Of a DNA stretch of 64,000 nt, positions 22,924-34,594 are shown in pieces. Every line of letters starts with the position of its first letter. Positions within the stretch are counted from its first letter, which is position 1. The notes beneath the pieces were generated by a model. It did not search any database. It was not told the DNA's origin and saw only the letters and a program-made list of their open reading frames with translations. The DNA lies in NCBI GenBank assembly GCA_015178975.1, contig WHVD01000144.1, positions 62,001 through 126,000 of the forward strand, written 5' to 3'. This DNA comes from Hysterangium stoloniferum (Eukaryota > Basidiomycota > Agaricomycetes > Hysterangiales > Hysterangiaceae). Both the position numbers and the translations under genes were made by a program.

Positions 22924-23883
22924 ATGGGACCAAAACCAACACCCAGACGAGTCATGCCAACTGCCAGGCCCTCCACGGGCACTCTGTATCGGAAACCTTG
23001 GAGTGTGGCCCAACTTCTGGTGCAGCGAGAAGAGCAGTGCCGACTTCACAAAGAAGCAGAGAAGGAGGCGAGGGAGGCCAAGGAGGCCTTGGAATGGGAG
23101 TACGAGGTGGCATTGGCCACGGAGGAAGAGGCCGCGAGGCAGAAGAAGGAAGAAGAGGAGGAGGCTGCATGGGTGGCCATGGAGAAAGCACAGGTGGCTG
23201 CGGACAGAGCTGCGATTGTCACAGGAATCCCATTTGACTTGTGGTTTTTTTTTTTTGACTGACTTGTCATTTTCAGCGCAAGGCGACAGAGGTCAAATCA
23301 GAGTCTGAGGGGGAGCCAGGGAGCCCCCAAAAGGTAAGCATTGGGTCTGTGGGATAACTGGGAATCTAACCATATCAACAGAAGGCAAGGAAGGTGGCGC
23401 CAGTCCACCTACCCACACGGAATGACCTGCAATGTTCCGGTTGTAATGACTGGAACACTGAGTGCAATCAAAAGTCTGGCCGGGGTCCGGGCTGCTACAC
23501 ATGCACACACCTCAAAGCGAGGTGTTCACTCATTCATGAGCAGGCTGCGGGGTCTGGGGGTGTGGGACATCAGCAGGTCGGATGGAATCTCTGGTTTGGA
23601 CGAAGTTCTGGGATGGATCGCCGAGGGCATAAAGGCCCAGAATGTGTTGCTCAGAAAGAGCAACAAGGTCCAAGTGGTAGTGGCAAATGAGCTCTGTGGG
23701 CTCCGCTCGGAATTTTGGAAGTTCCTAGCAGAGTTTGGTGGGTATATATATGAGGAGCCGCAAGCTGGAAGTTCCGAGGAGGTTGGGTCGGATGAGGACG
23801 GGGTTGCCATGGAGGTCGAGGAGCTCCCTGAGGTGGTGGCTAAGGAGGCAGGGAAAAAACACAGTCCCATAAATGTAGACTGA
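22924..23883 (+). CDS. Spliced antisense gene in gypsy G4, Zn2Cys6-like protein
   Basis: Lies between pol and the 3' LTR of G4, on the opposite strand. Exon 1 (22924-23217) encodes MGPKPTPRRVMPTARP and a charged coiled-coil-like region rich in EAEKEAREAKEALE. Exon 2 (23277-23333) encodes RKATEVKSESEGEPGSPQK. Exon 3 (23382-23883) joins in frame as KARKVAPVHLPTRND. The second intron has GTAAGC, a CTAAC branch site and CAACAG. The first intron has a clear TTTTCAG acceptor but a weak GTCACA donor. Exon 3 shows C-x2-C-x6-C-x9-C-x2-C-x6-C (CSGCNDWNTEC, then CYTCTHLKARC), the spacing of fungal binuclear zinc clusters. A frameshift near 23540-23580 precedes the acidic C-terminus (EEVGSDEDGVAMEVEELPE). 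DNA binding or regulation is a possibility only. The gene may be inactive because of the shift. Confidence 0.7.
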
Positions 23884-24084
23884 GAAAAGTAGTATAGAAA
23901 TATAAAAGTTTAATAATTTTGAACATAAAAGTAAAGCATGAAAAAACATAAAAGTCAAAGTCCGCGGAAGGTCCGCTTTAAGGACTTGAAAACATGTCAG
24001 AACCTGTAAAAGGAAAGAGAGACATAGGGCGATGGGGAAAAATGAAAATGAGTCCAAACTTAACATGGGGTCCATGGAGTGTGG

Positions 24085-27000
24085 TCAGAGAGACAATAAT
24101 GGTCCAGGTTTGAGTGGGTAAGCTGTATGAAAGTCAGTAACGATTTCTGTGGCATTACCGAGTTCCGTGGCCAAAATCCATGACATTTCTTCATTGGTGC
24201 CCTCGTAACCCACCCACTTGACCTAGTAAAGCAGTTTACAAGTGTGTTGATGCTTGTCAATTTTCGAATCTAAAATTTGCGAGATTTCAAACTCGGGTTC
24301 TCCATCAATAATGACTGGAGGAGGTGGAGATTGCATGCAATCTGGGATAGTGTTAGCAGTACAAGGTTCTAGCATAGAAACATGAAATACCAGGTGTACC
24401 GCGCACATGCTATCCGGAAGCCATAGGGTCCAAGAGACTGAAACTACTTGTGTGATAATTTCAAAAGGACCTAAATATTTTTCAGCAAGCTTTTTTGATG
24501 GACGGGTAGTCTGGAAGAATTGAGCTTTGACAAAAACGTGATCGCCAATCTTGAAGTTTGGTGGCGGAATTTGGTGTTTGTCCGCTGAATGTTGATATTG
24601 CTCTTGGGTGGACTTTATTGCAGTCCAGAGTTCCTTGTGGAGCTTGTGGAGGTCTGCGGTGAACTCTTGAGTGTGAGCAGAGGCGAGATTTCGTTCTGGA
24701 TGTACTGTAATATTTGTATTATATCCTTTATTTGCAAAACACCAGTAGTGGCTGAAGGTGCATTGTTGTAAGCAAACTCTGCAAGTGGTAACAAGGATTT
24801 CCAATTGTCCTGTTAGTAGTTGCAATATATGCGGAGATATTGTTCCAATGTCTGGTTGACGTGTTCAGTTTGTCTGTCACCTTCCGGGTGATGTGTGGAC
24901 ATGAAATGTAATGTTATGTCCAAGGATTTCCCAAGGGATCTAAAGAAGTGAGACACGAATTCTGATCCTCGATCGGAAATCACATGGGGCAGAACTCCAT
25001 GCTTGGAAAATACTTGAATAATGAAAAGTTCCGCTAACTGCATGGATGTAATTGTATCATAAGTAGGGATGAATATACCTTGTTTTGAGAATCTGTCAAC
25101 AACGACTAGAATGGCAGAAAAGCCTTCGGAGTCCAGTAGGTGTTCGATGAAATCTATAGAGATGGAATTCCATGGATGTTCCGGTACCGGGAGTTGTTTC
25201 AAAAGGCTTGTGTCACTGAGATTTCGAGTGGGGACAAGTAGTGCAATATTTACAATAGTGCTTAATGAATCCACGGAGTCTGGGCCAAGTGTATTCTCTT
25301 CTTATTAATGATAGAGTTTTGTTGTACCCAAAATGTCCTGAGAGTGGATGATCATGTTTGTATTGAAGGATCCTGAGGCGGAGGCCATTGAGATTCGATC
25401 ATCAAGTCTAATGAAACCATGCTGATCAAGAGACCACCGAGGTTGATCGGGGTCCACGGGATTGTCAAGGTGGGCTTTAGTAATCGGGTCTAGCAGAATT
25501 TCCGATAGAATATCTTGATGTAACTTCTCAATATCCATAATGATAATTCCACAGACAATGGGATTGATGAGGAAGGTTGCGCGGACCAATGCAGTAAGTT
25601 ATTGATTTGTGAAAATAGGTTTCAGGTTGTGTGGGTTTACCGTGGCATAGTTGTTGCTCCCCTCTTTAGGATAGATGTCCCATCGTCTAGTTAAAGTGTC
25701 AGGTTTGCCGCCCGGGTCAAAAGCAGATAATCATGTTGAAGGCAGATAGATATTCAGACCAGTGGGCCTGCTGACTGGTCAAAAGTTTTGTGGTGGAAAA
25801 GTATTCCAGGTTTTTGTGATCTGTTACAATGTCAATCAGAGTTCCCGAGCCTTCCAAATAGTGTTGCCACACTTTTAAAGCTGAAACAATTGCCAGGAGT
25901 TCCTTGTCATGAACGTCGTAGTTGAGCTCTGCTCCGGTAAAAGTCTGGGACAGAAAAGCCACCAGGTGGACTTCTCCATTGGAGTCCTGATAGACAGAAT
26001 GGCTCCAAGTGCATAGTCAGAGGCATCTGTTTCAACAATGAGTGGGAAGTCTGGTTTCCAATGGGACAGAATAGGAGCTGAGAAAAAGAATTTTTTAAAA
26101 GATTGAAAGCTTTTTGACATTTATCATTAAAATTCCACAGAGTATCCTTATGTGTAAGACAGGTAAGGGGAACCGTGATGTCGGAATATCCACAGATAAA
26201 CCATCTGTAAAAATTGGCAAAGCCGAGGAAGGATTGTATATCTTTAACTTTTTGGGGTTCAGGCCAATCTTTGATGACTTGCACTTTAGTTTCATCCATG
26301 TGGAGTCCGTCGGGTCCCATCATGAAACCCAGGTATTCCACAGAGTCTGTGTTAAAAGTACATTTTTTACCATTCACAAATAAACCATGTTGTCTGAGTC
26401 TCCGGAGAACTTCACGGACTTGTTTGTCGTGTTCTGTGGGATTCTCAGAGTAGAAAAGAATGTTGTCCAAGTAAACAATAACACATACATCGAGCATGTC
26501 GGAGAAAATGTCATTGATAAAATGCTGAAAAACAGACTGAGCATTGGTGAGTCCAAAGGGCATCACCAGCCACTCGAAGGCCCCATAACAGGTTCTAAAA
26601 GTGGTTTTCCATTCATCACCCACGGCAATCACCAAATGATAGGTGTGTTTGAGATCTATTTTGGTGTAAATCCAGGCATTCTGCAGAGCATCGAGCAGAT
26701 CAGATATGAATGGGAGTGGATACTTATCCTTTTTGGTGACAGCATTGAAGCCTCTAAAATCAACACATAGTCTAAGGGATCCATCCTTTTTTCTGACAAA
26801 CAGAACAGGTGCTCCAAACGGAGACTTTGAGGGTCTGATAAAACCTATGGACAAATGTTCATCCAGGAAATCGTGCATTGCAGAAAGTTCCATGGACGAG
26901 ATCAGGTAAATATGTCCTAGGGGTGGCTGGGTGCCATCTTCAAGATCGATTTTTAAGTCATAGTCTCTGTGGGGCGGAAGCCAGTCAGCTTTCTGCTTGC

Positions 27001-27732
27001 TAAAAACATCCGCAAAGTCATGATATTTCTCCAGGACCCCTTCTAGGTCAGCAGCTTGCTCAGATTCAGATACTGGAGTTGAAAAACGTCCAGTTGCTTC
27101 ATCAATTTTCAAGTTGATAGTGAACGCCTGGGACCCATCCATTTTTGAAGCCCTAATGAAAGCTGCAGCATTGATCAGAGAAATGGACGGAGGTGCCATG
27201 GGTTCTGGGGAAGCCATGGGTGCCATAGGGATCACAGGAGTCCTCGAGACTGCAGGTGCCGGGAAGGCCATGAGTCTAACTGGGTCACATGGAAAGTGAC
27301 CAATTGAGATGTTCCACATGGGAAACAGATGGATAAATCACAAGCTTGGGTAACAACCAAATTACTTGTGCCATTGAAGTGGCAGAGACTGATGGGATTT
27401 ATTGGGTAAGTTGACAAAGAATCTTTTTGTGTGAATTTTGTATCTAAAAAACAATGAGTTGAGCCTGAATCTATAAGAGTTGAAAAAACGAATTTCGGGA
27501 TCATATTAGACATAAGTTTAATGAAAAATGAATCAGAATGTGAAAGGGCGGATGCATTGAGGCGAGTAAACTCTTGAATGTGTGGAGAGGCAACGCAACC
27601 CCCAACCCACGCGGAGTCTGCAGGGTTGCTTACTCTTTTTTCGAGTCGGAAGCCAGTTTGTCCTTCAAGGGGGTTTCTGTGGAGGCCTTGGCTGTTCGAC
27701 CCTTTGAAGAGTTTGCTTTTGCCAGTGAACAT
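24085..27732 (-). pseudogene. pol: Gypsy pol polyprotein with chromodomain (element G4)
   Basis: Order: protease (LIDSGSTHCFLDTKF near 27465), RT, RNase H, integrase, chromodomain. Between protease and linker about 60-70 residues are deleted near 27290. RT is intact over 470 codons but its active site reads YLDNIL instead of YLDDIL (near 26460), which should abolish polymerisation. RNase [18 protein letters not shown]. Integrase: D in ILVVVDRFSKQG, D in VISDRGSEF, E in RQTEHVNQTLEQ. The C-terminus has the GPFEII-type module, then EFEISQILDSKID and VKWVGYEGTNEEMSW, a divergent chromodomain, ending LLSL at 24085. Several frameshifts and stops are present. The open frame upstream to 27732 overlaps the end of gag in -1. 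Confidence 0.93.
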
Positions 27733-28912
27733 TCTGGGACTCGATGACCGGTTTCCCGCACAAGAGACAGAGGTTGTTGTCCATACAACATTGTCTTTCC
27801 TGTGGGGTCAATTTGCCATCGAGTCCGAGTTTGCCTGAGAGGTTGGGTTTTCCAGCTTGCTTGCCAGACTGTTGACCCTTGTTATTGTCCTTGTTGTTGT
27901 TGTTGTTGTTTGAAGAGTTTGTATCATTCTTCTTGTCAGATTGCGTGGAGTTTTGGTTTCTGGTTGACGAATTGTTGTTGTTGTTTTTATTGGCCGTAAA
28001 CTTGTTTACTTTGTCCACGGAGGTCTCGTAGGCAACTTCTGCACGACGTTCCCAATAATGTGTGTCCACGTTTTGAGCTTTGAGGTGCATATGGGACAGG
28101 GTTTTTGGCTTGCCATCTTCTCCTTTCAAGACTTCATCTTTAGGGCGGGACGGCAGACTGGTGTAGAATTGGTGGTGGAGAGCGGGATCACCCCACTGAC
28201 AACGAGCTGCAAGATTATTGAATTGGATGATGTAGTCCATGATGCACTGCATGTCCTTCATATGAAGATTTGTGAGACTATTCTCGGCTTCTCCTGTCAG
28301 GTCATACATGCCAAATTTGGTTTCAAGCTCCTCAACAAAAGCATCCCAATCTTTGAGCCAAAGCGGCTCTTCCTCGGAAATCCCGCTAAAAGCCAGTTCG
28401 AACCATTTCAACATGGATCCCGACAAATATGAAAGTGCATAGTTGACTTTTTGGGAGTCTGTGGAGAATGCAGTGGATTGATCGTGGAGATTGAAGCGAC
28501 ATTGCATGAGGAAAGTACAGAGCTTGTTTGGGTTGGAATCTGTAAAGGGTTCTGGAGCATTGACTTTTGACCGTGGAGGTTCTTGTTCCTTTTTCTGTCA
28601 TTTTTCGAGCAGGTGCATCATAAATTTATCTATAGTGCCTGCTAAAAACTCAGAAGTAGGGTCCCCCAAGTGCGGTCATTTGAATGGTGGAGGATTTTTG
28701 ACACCTTTGCCCTTGTCGGGGGCCACGGATTCATCCTCATGCTCGGATTCATCCTGGTTTTCTGGGACTTCTTCGATATGGGCTTCTTCCATGGGTTCCG
28801 ACTGGTTTGCAAGCATCTGGCTGGTATACAAAGTTAACGGGGAATGAAGAGTCGATGGTCCAGGTAATGATGCCTTTGCATACATTTTTCTTCTTGGTGG
28901 CATAATGTTCAT
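27630..28912 (-). pseudogene. gag: Gypsy gag (element G4)
   Basis: Starts MNIMPPRRKMYAKASL at 28912, 27 bp from the 5' LTR. It has an acidic N-terminus, capsid region (LKDWDAFVEELETKFG near 28340), a poly-Asn linker (about 27880-27990) and a zinc knuckle CLLCGKP near 27760. A one-base deletion inside the knuckle shifts the frame; in the other frame GHRVPEC completes it. Two in-frame TGA, after PPPFK and after LLEK, replace probable arginines. Stop TAA at 27630-27632 follows AAAAAAGAG. Confidence 0.9.
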
Positions 28913-28926
28913 GAAAACAATCTGCG

Positions 28927-28939
28927 AGTCAGAAAATAC
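28927..28939 (-). promoter_or_regulatory. Self-priming primer-binding site of G4
   Basis: AGTCAGAAAAT (28927-28937) is exactly complementary to ATTTTCTGACT at 29250-29260 in the adjacent LTR, 11 of 11 bases. That LTR segment lies 26 bp after a TTTAAATA box (29286-29293, read on the minus strand), where the transcript should begin. This is the Tf1 self-priming layout. Confidence 0.65.
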
Positions 28940-29578
28940 TGTTAGGATATGTACAGGGCAGGTCTCCAGAGAAACCCACAGAATATCCGGTAGGACTTGG
29001 CTTCAGCTTATAGGCTGCACCTCGCTAGATCATGTTGTCCAATTTCAGACAGGTGGACGGGAATCCTGGAGAGTCCGGGTGGGGGTCATGGTCGGAGGTC
29101 ATGGATCGAGGGGTTGTGAGTCGAGATGTTAGTCAAGATAGGTGAGATAGATGCGCCGGAGCCTGTGGGCTCCGACTAGTATGAGCAGTGTGATTCAAGT
29201 AGGGTTTAGAGTGGAAAATGTATTAGATTACTGGGGGAAATCTAAGCCGATTTTCTGACTGGATTGTATGTACAACATCTGCCAGTTTAAATAGACCGTG
29301 GAGTGAATGTCATACCGAATCCAGTAATAATGAAATGAAATGAGCAAAACATAAAACGGGAATAGTAAACACCAAATTGGTGTTAGGAACGGGACAGAAT
29401 GGAGCAGAGTCTGAATAGTGACAAATCATAAACCATAACAGGAACCAGAGTGGAAGCGGAGTCCGAATTGTGACAGGTCATTTGACTAAAACGGGAACGG
29501 GGCTCTGTTAGAAGGAAGATGGGTTTACTGAGTGGGGTCCAGCGACTGACGCGTGGGATGAGGTCGGACATAGACATA

Positions 29579-31197
29579 CAGTGACCTCAAAAACCCTTTC
29601 CATGTTGACCCCAAATGCAGTGTTTGAAGAACACTGTCTTACAGTGTGGGAATTACACTTAGCGTTGGTGGAGTCATACATAGTACATCCTCTTGGCTAC
29701 AATATTGCTCCCTGGGTCATGTGATTCTGATCACAGGGTATAGAGATATGATTAATTTAAAAGAGCAATACCATGGAAAGGGTTTTTGCACTTTTGAACT
29801 GAACAGGGTATTTACATATTATCAGTACTTGGTATAACCACCTTTTGCTTTAAGCACTGCCTGAACCCTTCTAGGCATGCTTTCAATCAATTTCTGACAC
29901 TCCTCAACTGGTATTCTATCCCACTCCACTTGAATCCTTTCCCACAATTCACGAATTCCATTGGGGGGTTTTCATGCTCTGCAAGCCTTCTCTTGAGACA
30001 ACCCCAGAGATGTTCAATAGGATTCAGGTCTGGGGACTGTGCAGGCCAAACCATAGTCCTGAATTCTTGCTCTTCTAGCCAGTTCTTGACTAGCCTGCAG
30101 GTATGCTTAGGGTCATTATCCTGCTGAAAGATGATGTCAGAAGGATTGAGACCATAATACTCCAGGGTTTGCTGGAGCTCATCCTTCAAAATTTGAAGAT
30201 AGAAGTCTCTATCCATCCTACCATCAACCTTGCTAGCAAAGCCAACTCCCTCCCAAGTCATACAACCCCACATCATGAGAGAACCTCCTCCAAACTTCAG
30301 AGTTCCCTCTACCAGCCTATCATTAAGGCCTTTACTACCCTTTTCCATGCCCATTTACGTCCATCTGATCCTAGGTGATTGATTTTGGTTTCATCAGACC
30401 ATATAACCTTCTTCCAGTCCTCCATAGTCCAATCCTTGTGAGCATAGGCAAAGTCCAAGCGAGCTTTGCAATGCCTAGTGGAAAGAAGGGGGCATTTTGA
30501 CTTGACCACAGTCTTCATACCAGCTTTCTTCAAGTGGAGGCAAACTGTACTGGCAGAGAGGGGCTGGTTGATAATGTTGGTAAGGGCTTTGGTCACTTGG
30601 ACAGCATTTTCAGCTTTGCCAGAGGTGATGAGATGCTGAGCATGTCGAATATTTGTAGGAGAAAGCTTTGAGGGATGACCCCCAACAGCTTTGGGAAGGA
30701 GAGAACAATGTTTGGAGTGAAGTTTGGATATGGCAGATGGGCTAACACCAGTTCTCTTGGCAATAGCTTCACCAGAGTGGCCAGAATCAAGCAAGGAGAG
30801 GATGGTATTTTGTTGAGTAAGAGAGAGGGATCTGACCATGATGGTGGTTAGGAATCAAGAAGTGTGGAAGTGTGAGAACTTTTTTAAACTCAGACATACT
30901 ATTTACATGTATATATCTATTTGTACCAACAAATAATAGCCATTATTCTATTATTTGACTGAGATCCTAGTCATCAGTTCAAAAGTGCAAAAACCCTTTC
31001 CATGGTATTGCTGTTTTAAATTAATCATATCTCTATACCCTGTGATTGGAATCACGTGACCCAGGGAGCAATATTGTAGCCAAGAGGATGTACCATGTAT
31101 GACCCCACCAAAGCTAAGTGTAATTCCCACGCTGTAAGGTGGTGTTCTTCAAATACTGCATTTGGGATCAACATGGAAAGGGTTTTTGAGGTCACTG
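29579..31197 (-). mobile_element. Tc1/mariner element with long terminal repeats (copy T3)
   Basis: 1619 bp between TA duplications (29577-29578 and 31198-31199). The terminal inverted repeats are about 224 bp (29579-29802 and 30975-31197), starting CAGTGACCTCAAAAACCC. The uninterrupted target is visible in sister LTRs (near 22528), confirming a clean insertion. It has one transposase gene. Confidence 0.97.
29822..30839 (-). pseudogene. Tc1-like DD34E transposase, two frameshifts
   Basis: Starts MVRSLSLTQQNTILSLLDSG at 30839. N-terminal paired-type helix-turn-helix: GEAIAKRTGVSPSAISKLHS. Catalytic triad: D in VIWSDETKIN, D in FQQDNDPKHT, E in LNPIEHLWG. There are 34 residues between the last two, so DD34E. 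Shifts lie near 30345 and in a C-run near 29968, each apparently a one-base change. The C-terminus reads KGGYTKY and the stop is at 29822-29824. About 338 residues, the normal length for the family. It is the best preserved DNA transposase in the window. Confidence 0.93.
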
Positions 31198-31373
31198 TAG
31201 ATGGAGTCCGGTGGGTTTTCCGGTGACTGAAACACAACGTAATGAAGATGAATGTAGACGGGTCTGATGTACGGAGTCCAGTGGGAATTCTGGTGAACTG
31301 ATAATGGGTGCATATAGGGTGTGGGTGCGTATAAGTTAGTGCCTAGAGTCTGGCCGGAATTCCGGTCATAACA

Positions 31374-31759
31374 AACCCTCTGGTTCCTAGTCAAGTTTGT
31401 TTGTCACTCATTGGACATTCCCATTTTTACCTTAGTTGGTATTTCGAGATGCTGAGAAAACTAGTATTTAAGTCCAACTGTAATGTAGCTACAAAGCAAT
31501 CAGAATATTGACTCAGAACACTTGTATACCTCTCTCATAGTCCCACTCTAAATATCCCACACTTTGCCTTTGCTTGCACTCGCTCACTCTCGGTCTCCAA
31601 CCCTTTGACCCCCAACTTGACCTTCAGCTTCTCATAGGTGACTTACCAAGAGGATTATTTGACAGTAACTTGCAAGGGCACAGCATATAAGCTGAAGCCA
31701 AGTCCTTCTGTTCGGTCCCCATCAGTTTACTGACATCAGTCAGTTTTCTGTTCTTAACA
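31374..31759 (+). repeat. 3' part of a gypsy LTR (B type)
   Basis: Matches the reverse complement of the LTR at 33574-34321 from its middle to TTCTTAACA at 31759. The U5 signature CAGCATATAAGCTGAAGCC is at 31681. Its 5' part is missing at the border with G4. Confidence 0.8.
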
Positions 31760-32712
31760 GATGGACTGCTCGCATACTTTCAGGAAGTTGTAGAGTCCAG
31801 GAAAGTGAGCCAGCTTGTGCTATAATCTTGAAAGGACCTAAAAATTTCTCAGCAAGCTTTTTAGAAGGTTGAGTAGTTTGGAAAAATTGAGCTTTTACAA
31901 AAACCTGGTCTCCAATTTTGAAGTTAGAAGGTGGGATTCTGTTTTTATCTGTGGAACATTGATACATAATGTTCTGGAGCAGAAGAAATAGCTTTCTGAA
32001 GTGATGTAACTCATCAAGGTCAGTAGTAAATTCTTGAGCATGAGTGGAAGCCAAATCTCATTTGGGATGTACGACAAGATTAGGATATATCCTTTATTGG
32101 CAAAGAAGGGAGAGATGCCAGTAGTGGCATTCAGAGAGTTATTGTAAGTGAATTCTGTGTGGAAGAAGGGATTTCCAATTGTCTTGTTGGTAATTGCAGT
32201 AAATGCGGAGATATTGTTCCAGAATTTGGTTGATATGTTCCATTTGTCCATCATCTTCCAGATGATATCCTGAAGTGAAGTGTAATTTCATATCAAGGGA
32301 TTTTCCAAGGGCCTTGAAGAAATGGGAAATGAACTTAGATCCTCAATCAGAGGTTATGTGAGATGGAACACAATGTTTGGAAAATGCATGAATGATGAAA
32401 ATTTCTGCTAATTGTAAGGATGTGATTGTATCATGAGTGGGTATGAAAATTCCTTGTTTTGAGAATCGGTCTACAACAACTAGAATGGATGTAAAGCCTT
32501 TGGAAGTCAGGAGTTGTTTGATAAAATCCATGGAAATTGAGTTCCAGGGTTTTTCTGGTATTGGGAGTTGCTTGAGAGCCAGATTGGAAGTAAGTGTGGA
32601 AAGGATATCTTGATGTAATTGTTCAATGTCTATAATCATAACGCTACACAATATTGGATGGTAGAGAGAAGTCGCTTGGATAGATGCAGAAAGTTGCTGT
32701 GTTGTAAAAACC
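31760..32712 (-). pseudogene. pol: Gypsy integrase (element G6)
   Basis: D in ILVVVDRFSKQG and D in HITSD near 32350, then after frameshifts QYLRIYCNYQQDN-like remains. The C-terminal module reads FKIGDQVFVKAQFFQTT and EKFLGPFKIIAQAGS. The linker from RNase H (IEQLHQDILSTLTSNLALK) is fused directly to QLPIPEKPWNSISMDF, so roughly 115 residues including the HHCC zinc domain are deleted. The chromodomain is missing because the LTR at 31374-31759 follows. Confidence 0.88.
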
Positions 32713-33523
32713 TGTTAAGGAGTGCACCTGGAGCTTATCGGAGGGTTTCTGGAGAAACCTGTGGGAAAGCCGGTAGGACTTGGCTTCAGCTTATAGGCTG
32801 TGCCCTTGCAAGATTGTGTCGTCCAATTTCAGATGGGCAGAATGGGAATCCCGGGGAGTCTGGAGTAGTTGGTGGGTTGAGGGTTTGGAGGGTCAACTGT
32901 GGGAATCCTGCAGTGGTCGAGGGGTCAGGTGGTGATGAGTCAGAGGTCAAGTAATAGATAGGTCAGAGCCCATGGGCCCTGATGAGGTAAATAGTGGTGT
33001 GTTTCAAAGAGGAGATTTTGACTGGAAGATGTACAGAGATTACTGGGTTGAATCTAAGCTAATTTTCTGACTGGATTGTATGGACAACATCTGCCAGACT
33101 ATATAGACTGTGGAATGCATGTCATACCAAATCCAGTAATAATGAAATACAAACTAGTAATCATGAAATGAGATAAGTAAACACCAAATCTGGTGTTAGG
33201 AATGGAATGGAGCAGAGTGGAGTCTGAAACATGACAGGTCATTAGACCATAATGGGAATGGGGCTCAGTTAGAGTGTGGACAGGTTTGCCGGGTGGTATC
33301 TGGTGACTGGTACATGGGACAGGTTCAGAGATAGACAGGTACGATGTGCACAGGTCCCAGTGGGTATTCTGGTTACTGATACATGAAGTAACAGAGGTCA
33401 AGCATGGACAGGTCTGACATCCAGAGTCTGGTGGGCTTTCCAGTAAACTGACAACTGGTGCATAAAGGATGCTGGTGCCTATAGGGTAGGTCCTGGAGTC
33501 TGGTGGGTTTTCTGGTTGTAACA
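32713..33523 (-). repeat. Solo LTR A in G6
   Basis: 811 bp, TGTTAAGGAGTGC...TCTGGTTGTAACA. Flanks AAACC and CAACT match only loosely, so the duplication is mutated or the copy is rearranged. It interrupts the RNase H-integrase linker. It has the ATTTTCTGACTGG self-priming segment near 33063, a TATATAG near 33100 and the U5 signature near 32780. Confidence 0.85.
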
Positions 33524-33573
33524 CAACTGGTTTCATGTTGTGCAGATTAACAATGGCATAGTTACTTTCCCCC

Positions 33574-34321
33574 TGTTAAGAACAGAAAACTGACTGATGT
33601 CAGTAGACCAATGGGGACCAAATGGAAGGACTTGGCTTCAGCTTATACATATGCTGTGCCCTTGCAAGTTACCATCAGATGTCCTTAAATTTCAGGCTGG
33701 TGGAAAACTAATCCTGTTGAATAATCCTCTCAGTAAGTTACTGATTGGAAGCCAAAGGATAAGTTGGGGGTCAAAGGGTTGGAGACTGAGAGTGAGCAAG
33801 TGCAAGCAAAGGCGAAGAGTGGGATATTTAGAGTGGGACTATGAGAGAGATATACAAGTGTTCTGAGTCGATATTCTGATTGCTTTGTAGCTACATTACA
33901 GTTGGACTTAAATACTAGTTATCGGCATCTCAGAATACCAACTAAGGTAAAAGCGGAGTGACAAATAAATGTGACTAGGAACCAGAGGGTTACAATAAGA
34001 TTGGAGGCCATGATTAACTGAGAGCGGAATTACGAGAAAAAGGAATAGTCCAAGAGCTACAAGTATATACGGGCATGTGTGAAACATAGAGTAGAATGGA
34101 TCATCATAATAAAAAGGGGACATATCAAAGCATAACCAGATGGTACGAGTATAAATTGACAGGGGCATAAACAGAGTTTGATTGCTGTAAAGGTATATGT
34201 CAGTGTCAGTTTACTGATGGTTGCTGATACAGTTGACTTGGCCAGTAACTTGAAACATAGGCAGACAGCAGTATCGTCAGTGACTGTTGGGTTGTGACAC
34301 AGTTGTGACATGGTTGTAACA
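33574..34321 (-). repeat. Solo LTR B in G6
   Basis: 748 bp, TGTTAAGAACAGAAAAC...GGTTGTAACA, with perfect CCCCC duplications (33569-33573 and 34322-34326). The empty site can be read in G1 near 373-386. Confidence 0.95.
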
Positions 34322-34594
34322 CCCCCTCTTTAGGATAGATGTCCCATCGTCAAGTCATGGCATCCAGTTTTCCACCAAGATGTCCAGGTCAGAAACAGAT
34401 AATCATGTTGAAAGTGGAGAGAAATTCAGACCAGTGGGCTTGCCATCAGATCAAAAGTTTAGTGGTGGAGAAATATTCCAAATTTTTGTGATCAGTAACA
34501 GTGTCAATGGGAGTCATGGAACCTTCGAGGTAGTGCCACCAATGTTTGAAAGCTTCAAAGATTGCCAAAATTTCCTTATCATGAATGTCATAAT

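Larger units (their letters stand above)
28940..31373 (-). repeat. 5' LTR of gypsy G4, with nested Tc1
   Basis: TGTTAGGATATGTAC...CCGGTCATAACA. It is about 813 bp once the Tc1 element (29579-31197) and one TA are removed. U5 signature near 28995. Confidence 0.88.

Noticed and set aside
22998..23308. Arg- and Gly-rich open frames overlapping the antisense gene
   Set aside because: They are other frames of the charged repeat-like exon 1; the chosen frame alone joins to the Cys cluster.
27802..27999. Cys-rich peptide with CCCCCC run on the plus strand
   Set aside because: It is the antisense of the poly-Asn linker of G4 gag.
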